Origin: Candidatus Wolfebacteria bacterium GW2011_GWE2_44_13
Lineage (GTDB): Bacteria > Patescibacteria > Paceibacteria > UBA6257 > UBA9933
Direction of reading: 5' to 3'
DNA length: 64,000 nt
Assembly: GCA_001000675.1 (NCBI GenBank)
Contig: LCHW01000001.1
Coordinates: 346,686 to 410,685 of the forward strand
Below are positions 57,269-64,000 of this stretch, in pieces. A model generated the notes under the pieces. The model had not been told where the DNA came from. It did not search any database and worked only from the letters and a program-made list of their open reading frames with translations. The position numbers were made by a program, and so were the translations under genes. Positions within the stretch are counted from its first letter, which is position 1, and every line of letters begins with the position of its first letter.

Positions 57269-59704
57269 ATGACAAACATTATTAAAAAAATTACAGTCGC
57301 ATTGTTGAGCATAACCGCAGTCGCGGGTGTATTTGCTCCAGTTGCGAGCGTTTCTGCTGCGACATTTAATACGAGTGCAAACGATTATCCAACATTGCAA
57401 ATTTCAAACTATACGCGTAATCCGGAGAGTAATGTTAACTGGTCTAACGCAGTGGCTGCAAACGCGGGAGAGGTTGTTAGCTTTCTTGTGTATTATCACA
57501 ACACTGCATCGGATACTGCAAACGGAACAACGGTTCGTGTGCAGCTTCCAACAGGAGCGTTTACTACTACAACTATAACGGGTGGCGTGAGCGCATCAAA
57601 TGCTTCTACTGTAAACGGCAACGTTTCCGTCAATCTTTCGTCTAGCCAAACGATGACCTTTATACCAGGGTCAGTAAGTTGGTATCCAAATAAAAGTGCT
57701 ACTCCGCGCGCATTGTTGAATGGACAGAGTGGCAGCGAGGTTGTTTCTGGAGGTCTTTCCGTTGGAAATATTGCCGGTGGATGGGCAAGCCAAGGGTACG
57801 TTACTTTTCGGGCGCAGGTAAATAACAGCGGAGGCACAGGGGGTGGAAATAACGGAACAGTTGCTTCTGTTTCAACTAACTCAGCTGTTTCTATTGGTCA
57901 GAATTATGCAACCCTACAGGGGAATGCTAACCCAAATAATTCCAACACAACGGTTTGGTTTGAGTATGGAACATCGCAGTCGTTCGGTAACACAGCTGGT
58001 AACCAGACGATTGGTTCAGGCGCTGCGTCAACGAACGTTTCTGCCTATGTGCAAAACCTTTCTTCGAACACGACCTATTATTATCGTGCTGTTGCGCAAA
58101 ATTCTTACGGAACTACCTATGGTAATACATTAAGCTTTACTACTCAGCCATTTAATAATGGCGGAGGAAATAACAATGGATCTGTTGCATTTGTTACAAC
58201 TAATCCTGCTACTGCAGTTGCCTATAACAACGCCGTATTAAATGGTTCGGTTAACCCGAACAATTCCAATACAAGTGTGTGGTTCGAATATGGAACGACA
58301 CAGTCGTTTGGGAACACTGCGGGAAGCCAGACGCTTGGGTCAAGTAACTATACGACAACCATCACTGGATATGCGTATAACCTTACGCCAAATACGACTT
58401 ATTATTATCGTGTTGTTGGACAAAATTCATCGGGAACAACGTATGGCAACACATTGAACTTTACGACACAGTCTTCTGGTTATAATACCAGTGGCAATAC
58501 GCCGCTTGTATACACTAACGCTGCTAACTCTGTTACGACAAATTCCGCAACATTTAATGGGTCGGTGAACCCAAACAATAGCTATGCGAATGCTTGGTTT
58601 GAATATGGTATGACCCAGTCATTGGGATATACTACGGGATATCAGGCAATCGGATCGAGCAATTACGCAACCACATTAACGGGAAGCGTAACTAGTCTTG
58701 CATCGAATACCACCTATTATTATCGTGCCGTTGCACAAAATTCTTATGGAACTACCTATGGTAATACGCTGAGCTTTACCACAGGAGGTTCTTCGACGAA
58801 CACCTCTGGTATCGCGCCATATGTTACAACACGAGCTGCGCAGTCAGTATTCCGTAACTCTGCTTTGATTGATAGCTCAGTAAACCCGAATGGTTCATTG
58901 GGAACTTCTTGGTTTGATTGGGGTGCAACCACCGCATTTGGCAGCCGAACAATTATTAGACCGATTGGCCAGGCTAATTATGCCGATAATCATTCTGCAA
59001 TTTTGAGCGGATTGAATGCGGGGACTACGTATTACTATCGTGCTGTTGCACAAAATGCATACGGAACAACGTATGGTAATACCCTTACCCTTACAACAAC
59101 TGCGGATTCGATTGTGCCTGTTGTGATTAATAATCCAACACCCGTACAGCCACGCGTTATTGTGCAGCAGACTGCTTCTGGCGTCGCTCCGACCGTTACC
59201 CTAACACCGTCGATTGATAAAAAGAATCCACGGGGAGGTGACGAGATTGAATACACAATTCAGTATCGCAATGAAATGGCGAGCCCAATCACAAACGTAA
59301 CGTTAAGGGTTGAGTTGCCAAGTGAAGTAACATATGACACCGCAACGCTGAAGCCAAGTGTTTCAACGGATAACTCTGTCACATTTGATTTAGGAACGAT
59401 TACTGCAAATACACAGGGAGTCATTACAATCAAAGCAATCGTTAATCGAACTATTGATGCTGAAGATACATTAATCTTTGGTGCAACGATTAACTACACG
59501 AACGCACGAAATCAATTCCAGTCTGCAACTGCATACCTTACTGTATTAGTAGGATCAGGTGTCGCGGGGTTGGCATCCCTTATAAGTGTATTCGGTAATT
59601 TGTTCTCTTATTGGTTTGTCGATCTTATCCTTGGTTTGTTGATTGGTTTTGGAATATATCATTTCTTTGTTCGACAAAAAGAGGAAGATGTATTGGTAAA
59701 GTAA
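57269..59704 (+). CDS. secreted surface protein with four fibronectin-III-like repeats
   Basis: 811 residues: a signal peptide (residues 1-30), an N-terminal DUF11-like domain, four tandem beta-sandwich repeats of about 95-100 residues (each with VNPN-x-S, W-F-E-Y-G, NTTYYYR and YGTTYGNTL), a proline linker, a DUF11/isopeptide-like domain (TPSIDKKNPRGGDEIEYTIQ) and a C-terminal membrane helix with a charged tail. This is an adhesin-like stalk anchored at its C-terminus. Repeats 1-3 are also very similar at the DNA level, so copy number may vary. The partner surface is unknown; host contact is plausible for Patescibacteria. Confidence 0.85.
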   Translation: MTNIIKKITVALLSITAVAGVFAPVASVSAATFNTSANDYPTLQISNYTRNPESNVNWSNAVAANAGEVVSFLVYYHNTASDTANGTTVRVQLPTGAFTTTTITGGVSASNASTVNGNVSVNLSSSQTMTFIPGSVSWYPNKSATPRALLNGQSGSEVVSGGLSVGNIAGGWASQGYVTFRAQVNNSGGTGGGNNGTVASVSTNSAVSIGQNYATLQGNANPNNSNTTVWFEYGTSQSFGNTAGNQTIGSGAASTNVSAYVQNLSSNTTYYYRAVAQNSYGTTYGNTLSFTTQPFNNGGGNNNGSVAFVTTNPATAVAYNNAVLNGSVNPNNSNTSVWFEYGTTQSFGNTAGSQTLGSSNYTTTITGYAYNLTPNTTYYYRVVGQNSSGTTYGNTLNFTTQSSGYNTSGNTPLVYTNAANSVTTNSATFNGSVNPNNSYANAWFEYGMTQSLGYTTGYQAIGSSNYATTLTGSVTSLASNTTYYYRAVAQNSYGTTYGNTLSFTTGGSSTNTSGIAPYVTTRAAQSVFRNSALIDSSVNPNGSLGTSWFDWGATTAFGSRTIIRPIGQANYADNHSAILSGLNAGTTYYYRAVAQNAYGTTYGNTLTLTTTADSIVPVVINNPTPVQPRVIVQQTASGVAPTVTLTPSIDKKNPRGGDEIEYTIQYRNEMASPITNVTLRVELPSEVTYDTATLKPSVSTDNSVTFDLGTITANTQGVITIKAIVNRTIDAEDTLIFGATINYTNARNQFQSATAYLTVLVGSGVAGLASLISVFGNLFSYWFVDLILGLLIGFGIYHFFVRQKEEDVLVK

Positions 59705-59717
59705 GCGAATATATTTC

Positions 59718-59754
59718 GTATAAAAATCCCGCCACTAAGCGGGATTTTTATACG
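59718..59754 (+). terminator. intrinsic terminator
   Basis: CGTATAAAAATCCCGC pairs with GCGGGATTTTTATACG around a 6-base loop. Confidence 0.9.
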
Positions 59755-59762
59755 GAGAAAAC

Positions 59763-59791
59763 TTGCTTTATCTATTAATGTGTTGTTTAAT
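59763..59791 (+). promoter_or_regulatory. -35/-10 promoter for the gene at 59839
   Basis: TTGCTT, 17 bases, TTTAAT; the leader of about 40 bases ends in AAAAGGAGGGG. Confidence 0.55.
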
Positions 59792-59838
59792 AATTACAGC
59801 AACATTCATTCTTTATTACCGAAAAGGAGGGGTTGACG

Positions 59839-60420
59839 ATGCAGAATTTTAAGGTGTTTTTACTGGCTTTGTGCTGCGTAGTTATCGGTGCGACATGCGC
59901 ATGCGCGTACGAGAAAGAGTTTATCGGCAGGGCGTATGTCATTACCGTTGTTTTCTCGGACTTCACGGTTCATGTCTATGACCCTGAAGGAATCGAACTT
60001 TTCTTTTCTGCGGTGGCATTGCCGCGGAAAACGCCAAAGCTTCCGATCGAAGGGCGGCTTCTCCGAATAGAACGAAATCCGGCTTGGTATCCAACCAAGA
60101 ATATCAAGGCATATGTTTTAAAGACGCAAAAAATTGTTTTGCCTGATATCGTTCCTCCTGGACCGGATAATCCGATGGGGCCAGTGAAGTTCACTTTTGA
60201 ATTCTTCACGCCCGGAGCTGATCAACTCAGCAAGATGCATGGGACGAATAGTCCACGCTCTATCGGGAAAAAAGCAACAGCAGGATGTATCCGATTGTAT
60301 AATGAGGAAATTCTTGCAGTCGCGGATCTCATCGAACCTTTTCTTCTCGATGGCGAGGAAATTCGCATTCGTTACGTTAATCGTTTTGATGACAATGATG
60401 CGCTGGTTGCTCATCGGTAA
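59839..60420 (+). CDS. YkuD-type L,D-transpeptidase-like protein (leadered, GC-rich class)
   Basis: 193 residues. A signal peptide (FLLALCCVVIGATCACA) exports it. The YkuD motif is present: HGTNSPRSIGKKATAGCIRL, with the histidine and the catalytic cysteine at the usual spacing (the common S-H-G-C reads A-G-C here). Upstream strands (YVITVVFSDFTVHVYD; AVALPRKTPKLPIEG) fit the fold. L,D-transpeptidases cross-link peptidoglycan or attach proteins to it. ATG 59839 is preferred to TTG 59833 by the position of AAAAGGAGG. The substitution before the catalytic Cys deserves testing. Confidence 0.78.
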   Translation: MQNFKVFLLALCCVVIGATCACAYEKEFIGRAYVITVVFSDFTVHVYDPEGIELFFSAVALPRKTPKLPIEGRLLRIERNPAWYPTKNIKAYVLKTQKIVLPDIVPPGPDNPMGPVKFTFEFFTPGADQLSKMHGTNSPRSIGKKATAGCIRLYNEEILAVADLIEPFLLDGEEIRIRYVNRFDDNDALVAHR

Positions 60421-60435
60421 TACGTTTGCGTACGG

Positions 60436-60459
60436 GCGGGGATTTATCCCCGCTTTTTT
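60436..60459 (+). terminator. intrinsic terminator
   Basis: GCGGGGA pairs with TCCCCGC around TTTA, followed by six Ts. Confidence 0.88.
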
Positions 60460-60495
60460 GAACACACACACTATTTATAGTATAGTAATTACATC

Positions 60496-61197
60496 ATGAG
60501 GCTACATAGATTTATTGGTAATTTTGATTGCTCACAAGACACGATTGTTATTGCTGAGGCGGAGGTTGTTAATCAAATACTCCGCGTATTGCGGCTTACG
60601 GTTGGAGATCGGTTTATTCTTGGTGATGGTAATGCAAATGAATGTATTGTCGAGATAAGCGACCGACAAAAAGAACAGCTTACGACTACTGTTATTGAGC
60701 GTTCTGTGAACACTGCTGAGCCCGCTGTTGCGGCTGTTTTGTATTGTGCTATTTTAAAGCGAGAAAATTTTGAACTCGTCGTACAAAAAGCAACTGAAAT
60801 TGGTGTTCGTGAAATTGTTCCGCTGATTACGCAACGTACGGTTAAATTAGATATTAAAGAAGAACGCTTACGAAAGATAATCACAGAGGCTGCGGAGCAA
60901 TCGGGGAGAGGAAGAGTGCCGATGCTTCGCCAAGCAATGTCCTTCGCCGATGCTCTTGTTGATGCGCAAAGAAATGACGTTAACTTTTTCTTTGATATTA
61001 GCGATGTGGTTGCTGAAGAAGGTGTTATTGGCGATGCTATGCGACGCGGATTGTTTGTTGGTCCGGAGGGGGGATGGAGCTATGACGAAGTGCTTGCGGC
61101 CCGCGCAGCTGGGTGTCATATTATTTCGCTTGGTGCGCTCACATTTCGTGCGGAGACAGCCGCTATCATTGCCTCTTATCTTGGGACACGCCCGTAA
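60496..61197 (+). CDS. rsmE: 16S rRNA m3U1498 methyltransferase
   Basis: 233 residues. The N-terminal PUA-like barrel (RFIGNF...VLRLTVGDRFILGDG) and the C-terminal SPOUT knot (LKRENFELVVQKATEIGVREIVPL; GLFVGPEGGWSYDEVLAARAAG; LGALTFRAETAAIIA) match RsmE. It methylates U1498 in the decoding region of the small subunit. The usual ILRTETA reads TFRAETA. Starts 75 bases after the transpeptidase gene, beyond its terminator. Confidence 0.92.
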   Translation: MRLHRFIGNFDCSQDTIVIAEAEVVNQILRVLRLTVGDRFILGDGNANECIVEISDRQKEQLTTTVIERSVNTAEPAVAAVLYCAILKRENFELVVQKATEIGVREIVPLITQRTVKLDIKEERLRKIITEAAEQSGRGRVPMLRQAMSFADALVDAQRNDVNFFFDISDVVAEEGVIGDAMRRGLFVGPEGGWSYDEVLAARAAGCHIISLGALTFRAETAAIIASYLGTRP

Positions 61198-61239
61198 TAC
61201 TTGCATTTCATGGTATAATCATGTATAGCAAGAAGCGAC

Positions 61240-63087
61240 ATGGGTATTTTTAATCTCAAATCAGAATATGAGCCATCGGGTGACCAACCCGAAGCAATTA
61301 AGCAATTAACAGACGGACTTGATCGAGGAGATCGGTTTCAAACGTTGCTTGGTGTTACTGGCTCGGGAAAGACTTTTACGATTGCTAACGCAATACGGCA
61401 TTTTGATAAGCCGGTTCTTGTGATTGCGCCCAACAAAGCATTAGCTGCACAGCTGTATCGCGAATATAAAAATTATTTCCCCGAACATTCGGTAAACTAT
61501 TTTGTTTCTTATTACGACTACTATCAGCCCGAGGCATACATGCCAAGTAGCGATACGTATATTGAAAAAGAGGCGATGATCAATCAAGAAATCGATCGAT
61601 TGCGTCACCAGGCGACATCTGCACTATTAACTAGAAAAGACGTTATTGTGGTTGCGTCTGTTTCGTGTATTTATGGACTTGGCGTACCGACAAATTATTT
61701 TGCATCGGCGATTCATTTAGCGGTAGGGCAATCGATTACGCGAAGAGACCTTATTAGTCAATTAATAAAAATTCAATTCAATCGGACCTCTGGCGTATTA
61801 AAACGAGGCGAATTTCGTGTGCGAGGGGATGTGTTTGAGATCATGCCCGCATCTGCAACAATGAGCTATGCAATTGAGCTTGGGCCAGATCAGATTATTT
61901 CCGATATCGCGATTGTTGACCCTGTTACGCGAACCATGATCGATCATCCGAAAGACGTGGCCTTGTTTCCTCCGAAGCATTTTATTTCGAGTGCGCCGGC
62001 CATTGAACGTGCGGTGAAAGATATCAAAATCGAACTTGATGACCGATTGGAATATTTTGAAAAGCATAAGCTGTATCTTGAGGCACAGCGACTAGAACGA
62101 CGCGTGCGGTATGACATGGAAATGTTGAAGAGCCTTGGTTTTTGCCATGGTGTCGAAAACTACTCGCGCCACCTAAGCGGAAAGCTTGCAGGAGAAGCGC
62201 CTGATACGTTGCTCGACTATTTCCCGCGTGATAAAGATGGGAAGCCAGACTTTTTGCTTGTCATGGATGAATCGCATATTGGCGTGCCACAGGTGCGTGG
62301 CATGTATGCGGGCGATCGGAGTCGCAAAGACACGCTTGTGAAATACGGCTGGCGATTGCCATCGGCGATGGATAATCGACCGCTCCAATTTAGTGAATTT
62401 GAACAACGTATTGGTCAGACATTATTTGTTTCTGCTACGCCAGGGGCGTGGGAGATTGAACATTCGACAACTGTTGCAGAACAGGTTATTCGACCTACCG
62501 GGTTAATAGATCCGCCGATCGAAGTACGCCCTGTATTTAATAAGGAAACAAACCGAAGTCAAATTATTGATGTTATTGAGGAGCTACGTTTAATCGTGAA
62601 GAAAAAAGAGCGTGCGTTAGTCATTACGCTTACGAAGAAGCAAGCAGAAGATTTGCACGATCATTTTACGCAAGAAGGATTTAAGTCTCGCTATATTCAC
62701 TCTGAGGTTAAGACGTTGGAACGAACGGAGATATTGATGAATTTTCGAAAAGGTGAGTTCGATGTATTGATTGGTGTTAACCTATTGCGTGAAGGTTTGG
62801 ACTTACCGGAAGTTACTTTGGTTGCAATTTTAGATGCCGATCGAGAAGGATTTTTGCGTAGCGAAACCTCGCTTATTCAGACCATGGGACGCGCTGCGCG
62901 CAACGTGAGCGGAACGGTTATTCTGTATGCGGATAAGATAACGGGCTCAATGGATCGAGCAATGAAGATTGTCGAGAAGCGCAGGAAGCTGCAGGCGGCG
63001 TATAACAAGAAACATGGCATTACGCCAAAGACCATTATTAAAACGATTGAACGGATGTTGGATTTTAGTGGGGCGGCTGAGGAATAA
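61240..63087 (+). CDS. uvrB: excinuclease ABC subunit B without the C-terminal UVR motif
   Basis: 615 residues against about 670. LLGVTGSGKTFTIAN is Walker A; FVSYYDYYQPEAYMPSSDTYIEK is the beta-hairpin that grips damaged DNA; VMDESHIGVPQVRGMY is the DEAD-like motif; NLLREGLDLPEVTLVAILDADREG and QTMGRAARN are motifs V and VI. The protein stops after TPKTIIKTIERMLDF, so the terminal UVR helix pair that contacts UvrC is missing. uvrA follows downstream on the same strand. TATAAT lies at 61213-61218. Confidence 0.95.
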   Translation: MGIFNLKSEYEPSGDQPEAIKQLTDGLDRGDRFQTLLGVTGSGKTFTIANAIRHFDKPVLVIAPNKALAAQLYREYKNYFPEHSVNYFVSYYDYYQPEAYMPSSDTYIEKEAMINQEIDRLRHQATSALLTRKDVIVVASVSCIYGLGVPTNYFASAIHLAVGQSITRRDLISQLIKIQFNRTSGVLKRGEFRVRGDVFEIMPASATMSYAIELGPDQIISDIAIVDPVTRTMIDHPKDVALFPPKHFISSAPAIERAVKDIKIELDDRLEYFEKHKLYLEAQRLERRVRYDMEMLKSLGFCHGVENYSRHLSGKLAGEAPDTLLDYFPRDKDGKPDFLLVMDESHIGVPQVRGMYAGDRSRKDTLVKYGWRLPSAMDNRPLQFSEFEQRIGQTLFVSATPGAWEIEHSTTVAEQVIRPTGLIDPPIEVRPVFNKETNRSQIIDVIEELRLIVKKKERALVITLTKKQAEDLHDHFTQEGFKSRYIHSEVKTLERTEILMNFRKGEFDVLIGVNLLREGLDLPEVTLVAILDADREGFLRSETSLIQTMGRAARNVSGTVILYADKITGSMDRAMKIVEKRRKLQAAYNKKHGITPKTIIKTIERMLDFSGAAEE

Positions 63088-63093
63088 TTTCTT

Positions 63094-63145
63094 TTGTCAT
63101 TCCCGCCCTTCGGCAGGCTCAGGGTAAAACTCTGGCGGGGATCTA
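63094..63145. repeat. dispersed palindromic repeat (REP-like), copy 2
   Basis: TTGTCATTCCCGCC ... GGCGGGGATCTA, 52 bp, nearly identical to the copy at 8131-8181. It starts seven bases after the uvrB stop. Confidence 0.75.
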
Positions 63146-63172
63146 TCCTATTTTAAAAAGCGTCTTTTCTTT

Positions 63173-63386
63173 CCACTTTTTTTATAAAAAGTGGAGTAAA
63201 AAATCGCGAGCTAATAAAAATAGCGGAATGTTCTCAGAAATTGCTTACGAACTCGAGAACTCGCCGTTGGTACGGCTCAGACAGCTCGATTTCTGTGGCA
63301 ATTTTTCCTCGACCATTTCATCCGCTATTTTCACAGGCTCGCACATAAGACTCAGCGCCCTTAATCCGAAATATTTCCATGTTCGT
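63173..63386. mobile_element. inverted-repeat intergenic element, divergent copy 3
   Basis: Same plan as copies 1 and 2: palindrome CCACTTTTT-TTAT-AAAAAGTGG (63173-63194), an A-rich spacer, then 63205-63386. The right end CAGCGCCCTTAATCCGAAAT plus TTCCATGTTCGT is almost identical to the right end of the other copies; the left end TCGCGAGCTAATAAAAATAG is a diverged match. The middle differs but has its own inverted repeat (AAAATAGCGGA with TCCGCTATTTT). Confidence 0.6.
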
Positions 63387-63420
63387 AAATAAGGGAACAT
63401 AGCGGATATATAAAAAATAA

Positions 63421-63770
63421 AAAGCCGGGAAAATCCCGGCTTTGGTAAAACATTCGCTCGCCCCGAGCCCCTTTGATAATCCCGGCACCTGACGCAACCT
63501 GCGCGGTTTCCTCCGGTTATTTCTCCCAAGTAAGGGGTGGTATCTCATACATGGCTCCGCCTTAACCGGAGTTAAGGGTTCACAGCCTCCCACCTAGCCT
63601 GCGCGGTACTTTTGTCTCGGGGGCAAAACAGGGTGGAGTTGAACCACCAAGCGGTGGACTCATGCATTCCCAAGGGCGCCTGCAGTATCAGGCGATGTCG
63701 GGGTCGGCATTACTGCGAATCCGGTGCTGTCCAGTTCAGTCCCAGGGCGAGCGAAACTGATATCAATGTA
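63421..63770 (-). ncRNA. independent structured RNA gene with a 23S L1-stalk-like segment
   Basis: Transcribed away from uvrA from a TTGACT-N17-TACGAT promoter to the intrinsic terminator at 63421-63443 (AAAGCCGGGA / TCCCGGCTTT with a T-run). The ends pair: TTCGCTCGCCC (63755-63745) with GGGCGAGCGAA (63463-63453), 11 bp. On the minus strand GCAGGCTAGGTGGGAGGC, later GGAGCC and ATACCACCC match, in order and spacing, the 23S rRNA domain V region that forms the L1 stalk (helices 76-78), with the tip replaced by a hairpin CCTTAAC/GTTAAGG. The highly conserved 23S sequence that should follow is not preserved, so this is not a working 23S gene. Further hairpins: GCCTG/CAGGC, CCACC/GGTGG. It lacks the hallmark sequences of tmRNA, RNase P RNA and SRP RNA. 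Identity unknown. Confidence 0.6.
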
Positions 63771-63779
63771 ACTGCAGGT

Positions 63780-63808
63780 ATCGTATACTGGGTACATGTA
63801 ATAGTCAA
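63780..63808 (-). promoter_or_regulatory. promoter of the structured RNA gene
   Basis: On the minus strand: TTGACT, 17 bases, TACGAT. Confidence 0.6.
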
Positions 63809-63812
63809 TACA

Positions 63813-63841
63813 TTGACAAGGTCGTGGTTTACTGGCATAAG
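63813..63841 (+). promoter_or_regulatory. promoter of uvrA, back to back with the RNA promoter
   Basis: TTGACA, 17 bases, CATAAG; the -35 boxes of the two divergent promoters are only five bases apart. The start codon follows 12 bases after the -10 box. Confidence 0.55.
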
Positions 63842-63853
63842 TAAGTACTATAT

Positions 63854-64000
63854 ATGGAAGACAAGATAAAGATTAAGGGCGCTCGCGTCCACAATTTAAA
63901 AAATATTTCATTGGAACTACCAAAGAATAAATTGGTGGTTTTTACGGGTGTTTCGGGAAGTGGAAAATCATCCCTTGCGTTTGATACTATTTTTGCCGAG
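63854..64000 (+). CDS. uvrA: excinuclease ABC subunit A, 5' part only
   Basis: The first 49 codons, running off the end of the window. KIKGARVHNLKNISLELPKN is the standard UvrA opening, followed by VVFTGVSGSGKSSLAFDTIF, the first Walker A of this double ABC ATPase. UvrA scans DNA for damage and loads UvrB, whose gene lies upstream beyond the intervening RNA gene. Reading is in frame to the last base. Confidence 0.94.
   Translation, partial: MEDKIKIKGARVHNLKNISLELPKNKLVVFTGVSGSGKSSLAFDTIFAE

Noticed and set aside
63421..63770. tmRNA, RNase P RNA or SRP RNA as the identity of the RNA gene
   Set aside because: No GGTTTCGAC-type tmRNA start or acceptor pairing, no GAGGAAAGTCC or ACAGAA RNase P core, and no GGAAG/AGCAG SRP loop. 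The T-arm-like GGTGG-TTCAACT-CCACC competes with a better CCACC-GCTT-GGTGG hairpin.
63612..63869. Small open frame on the plus strand between uvrB and uvrA
   Set aside because: It is antisense to the structured RNA gene and crosses its promoter; the predicted peptide is not protein-like.
1..64000. CRISPR array or prophage region
   Set aside because: No regularly spaced direct repeats with unique spacers, no cas genes, no terminase, capsid or integrase genes were found.
1..64000. TGA recoded as glycine, as in some Patescibacteria
   Set aside because: Several clear genes end at TGA in the expected place (for example mreB and dnaK), and full-length proteins need no TGA read-through.

Overview
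The window looks like a chromosome segment of an ultra-small-genome bacterium of the Patescibacteria (Candidate Phyla Radiation), most likely Parcubacteria. The evidence is circumstantial. Core proteins are short (IF-2 of 492 aa, ProRS without its editing insertion, PheT without its N-terminal OB fold, UvrB without its C-terminal UVR motif). Small GIY-YIG, TspO, DUF2339 and thrombospondin-3-repeat proteins are present. TGA is an ordinary stop. No 16S or 23S gene is present to fix the taxonomy.

Layout. 0-8 kb: small accessory genes, a tRNA-Ser flanked by duplicated pieces of itself, a GIY-YIG gene, many small hypotheticals, an Imm5-like gene, an XRE regulator with its membrane partner, and a TipAS protein. 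8-12.7 kb: an AT-rich defence island with two PD-(D/E)XK-type proteins, a Dam-type methylase, a probable restriction enzyme, and a DNA methylase fused to a LexA/UmuD-type self-cleaving domain. 12.7-18.2 kb: two TspO-like proteins with a shared extra domain flank a Pif1-like helicase. 18-31 kb: a toxin-antitoxin pair, an exonuclease, ABC transporters, SulP and pheS-pheT. 31-43 kb: Nudix hydrolase, large membrane and surface proteins, tRNAs, infB-rbfA, two papain-like-fold peptidases, a metallophosphoesterase and a hybrid sigma-region-4/alpha-CTD protein. 43-52.6 kb: proS, mreB, mreC, grpE-dnaK-dnaJ and pcm. 52.6-64 kb: large cell-surface genes, an L,D-transpeptidase, rsmE, uvrB, a divergent non-coding RNA gene and the start of uvrA.

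Two expression styles are interleaved. Most core genes lack a Shine-Dalgarno site and have a TATAAT-like -10 box only 5-12 bases before the start codon, so their mRNAs should be nearly leaderless. Ten scattered single genes instead have a -35/-10 promoter with 17-18 bp spacing, a 5' leader, a clear AGGAGG-type site, richer GC and usually their own terminator. One of these ten encodes the sigma/alpha-CTD hybrid.

Non-coding structure is unusually rich. Two unrelated tRNA genes are each followed by a similar 150-200 bp element that ends in a perfect copy of that tRNA's own 3' end. Three intergenic inverted-repeat elements share a plan (A/T palindrome, short spacer, element with a common right end). 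A free-standing RNA gene of about 330 nt next to uvrA carries a segment resembling the L1-stalk region of 23S rRNA. A hairpin covers the dnaK start codon.
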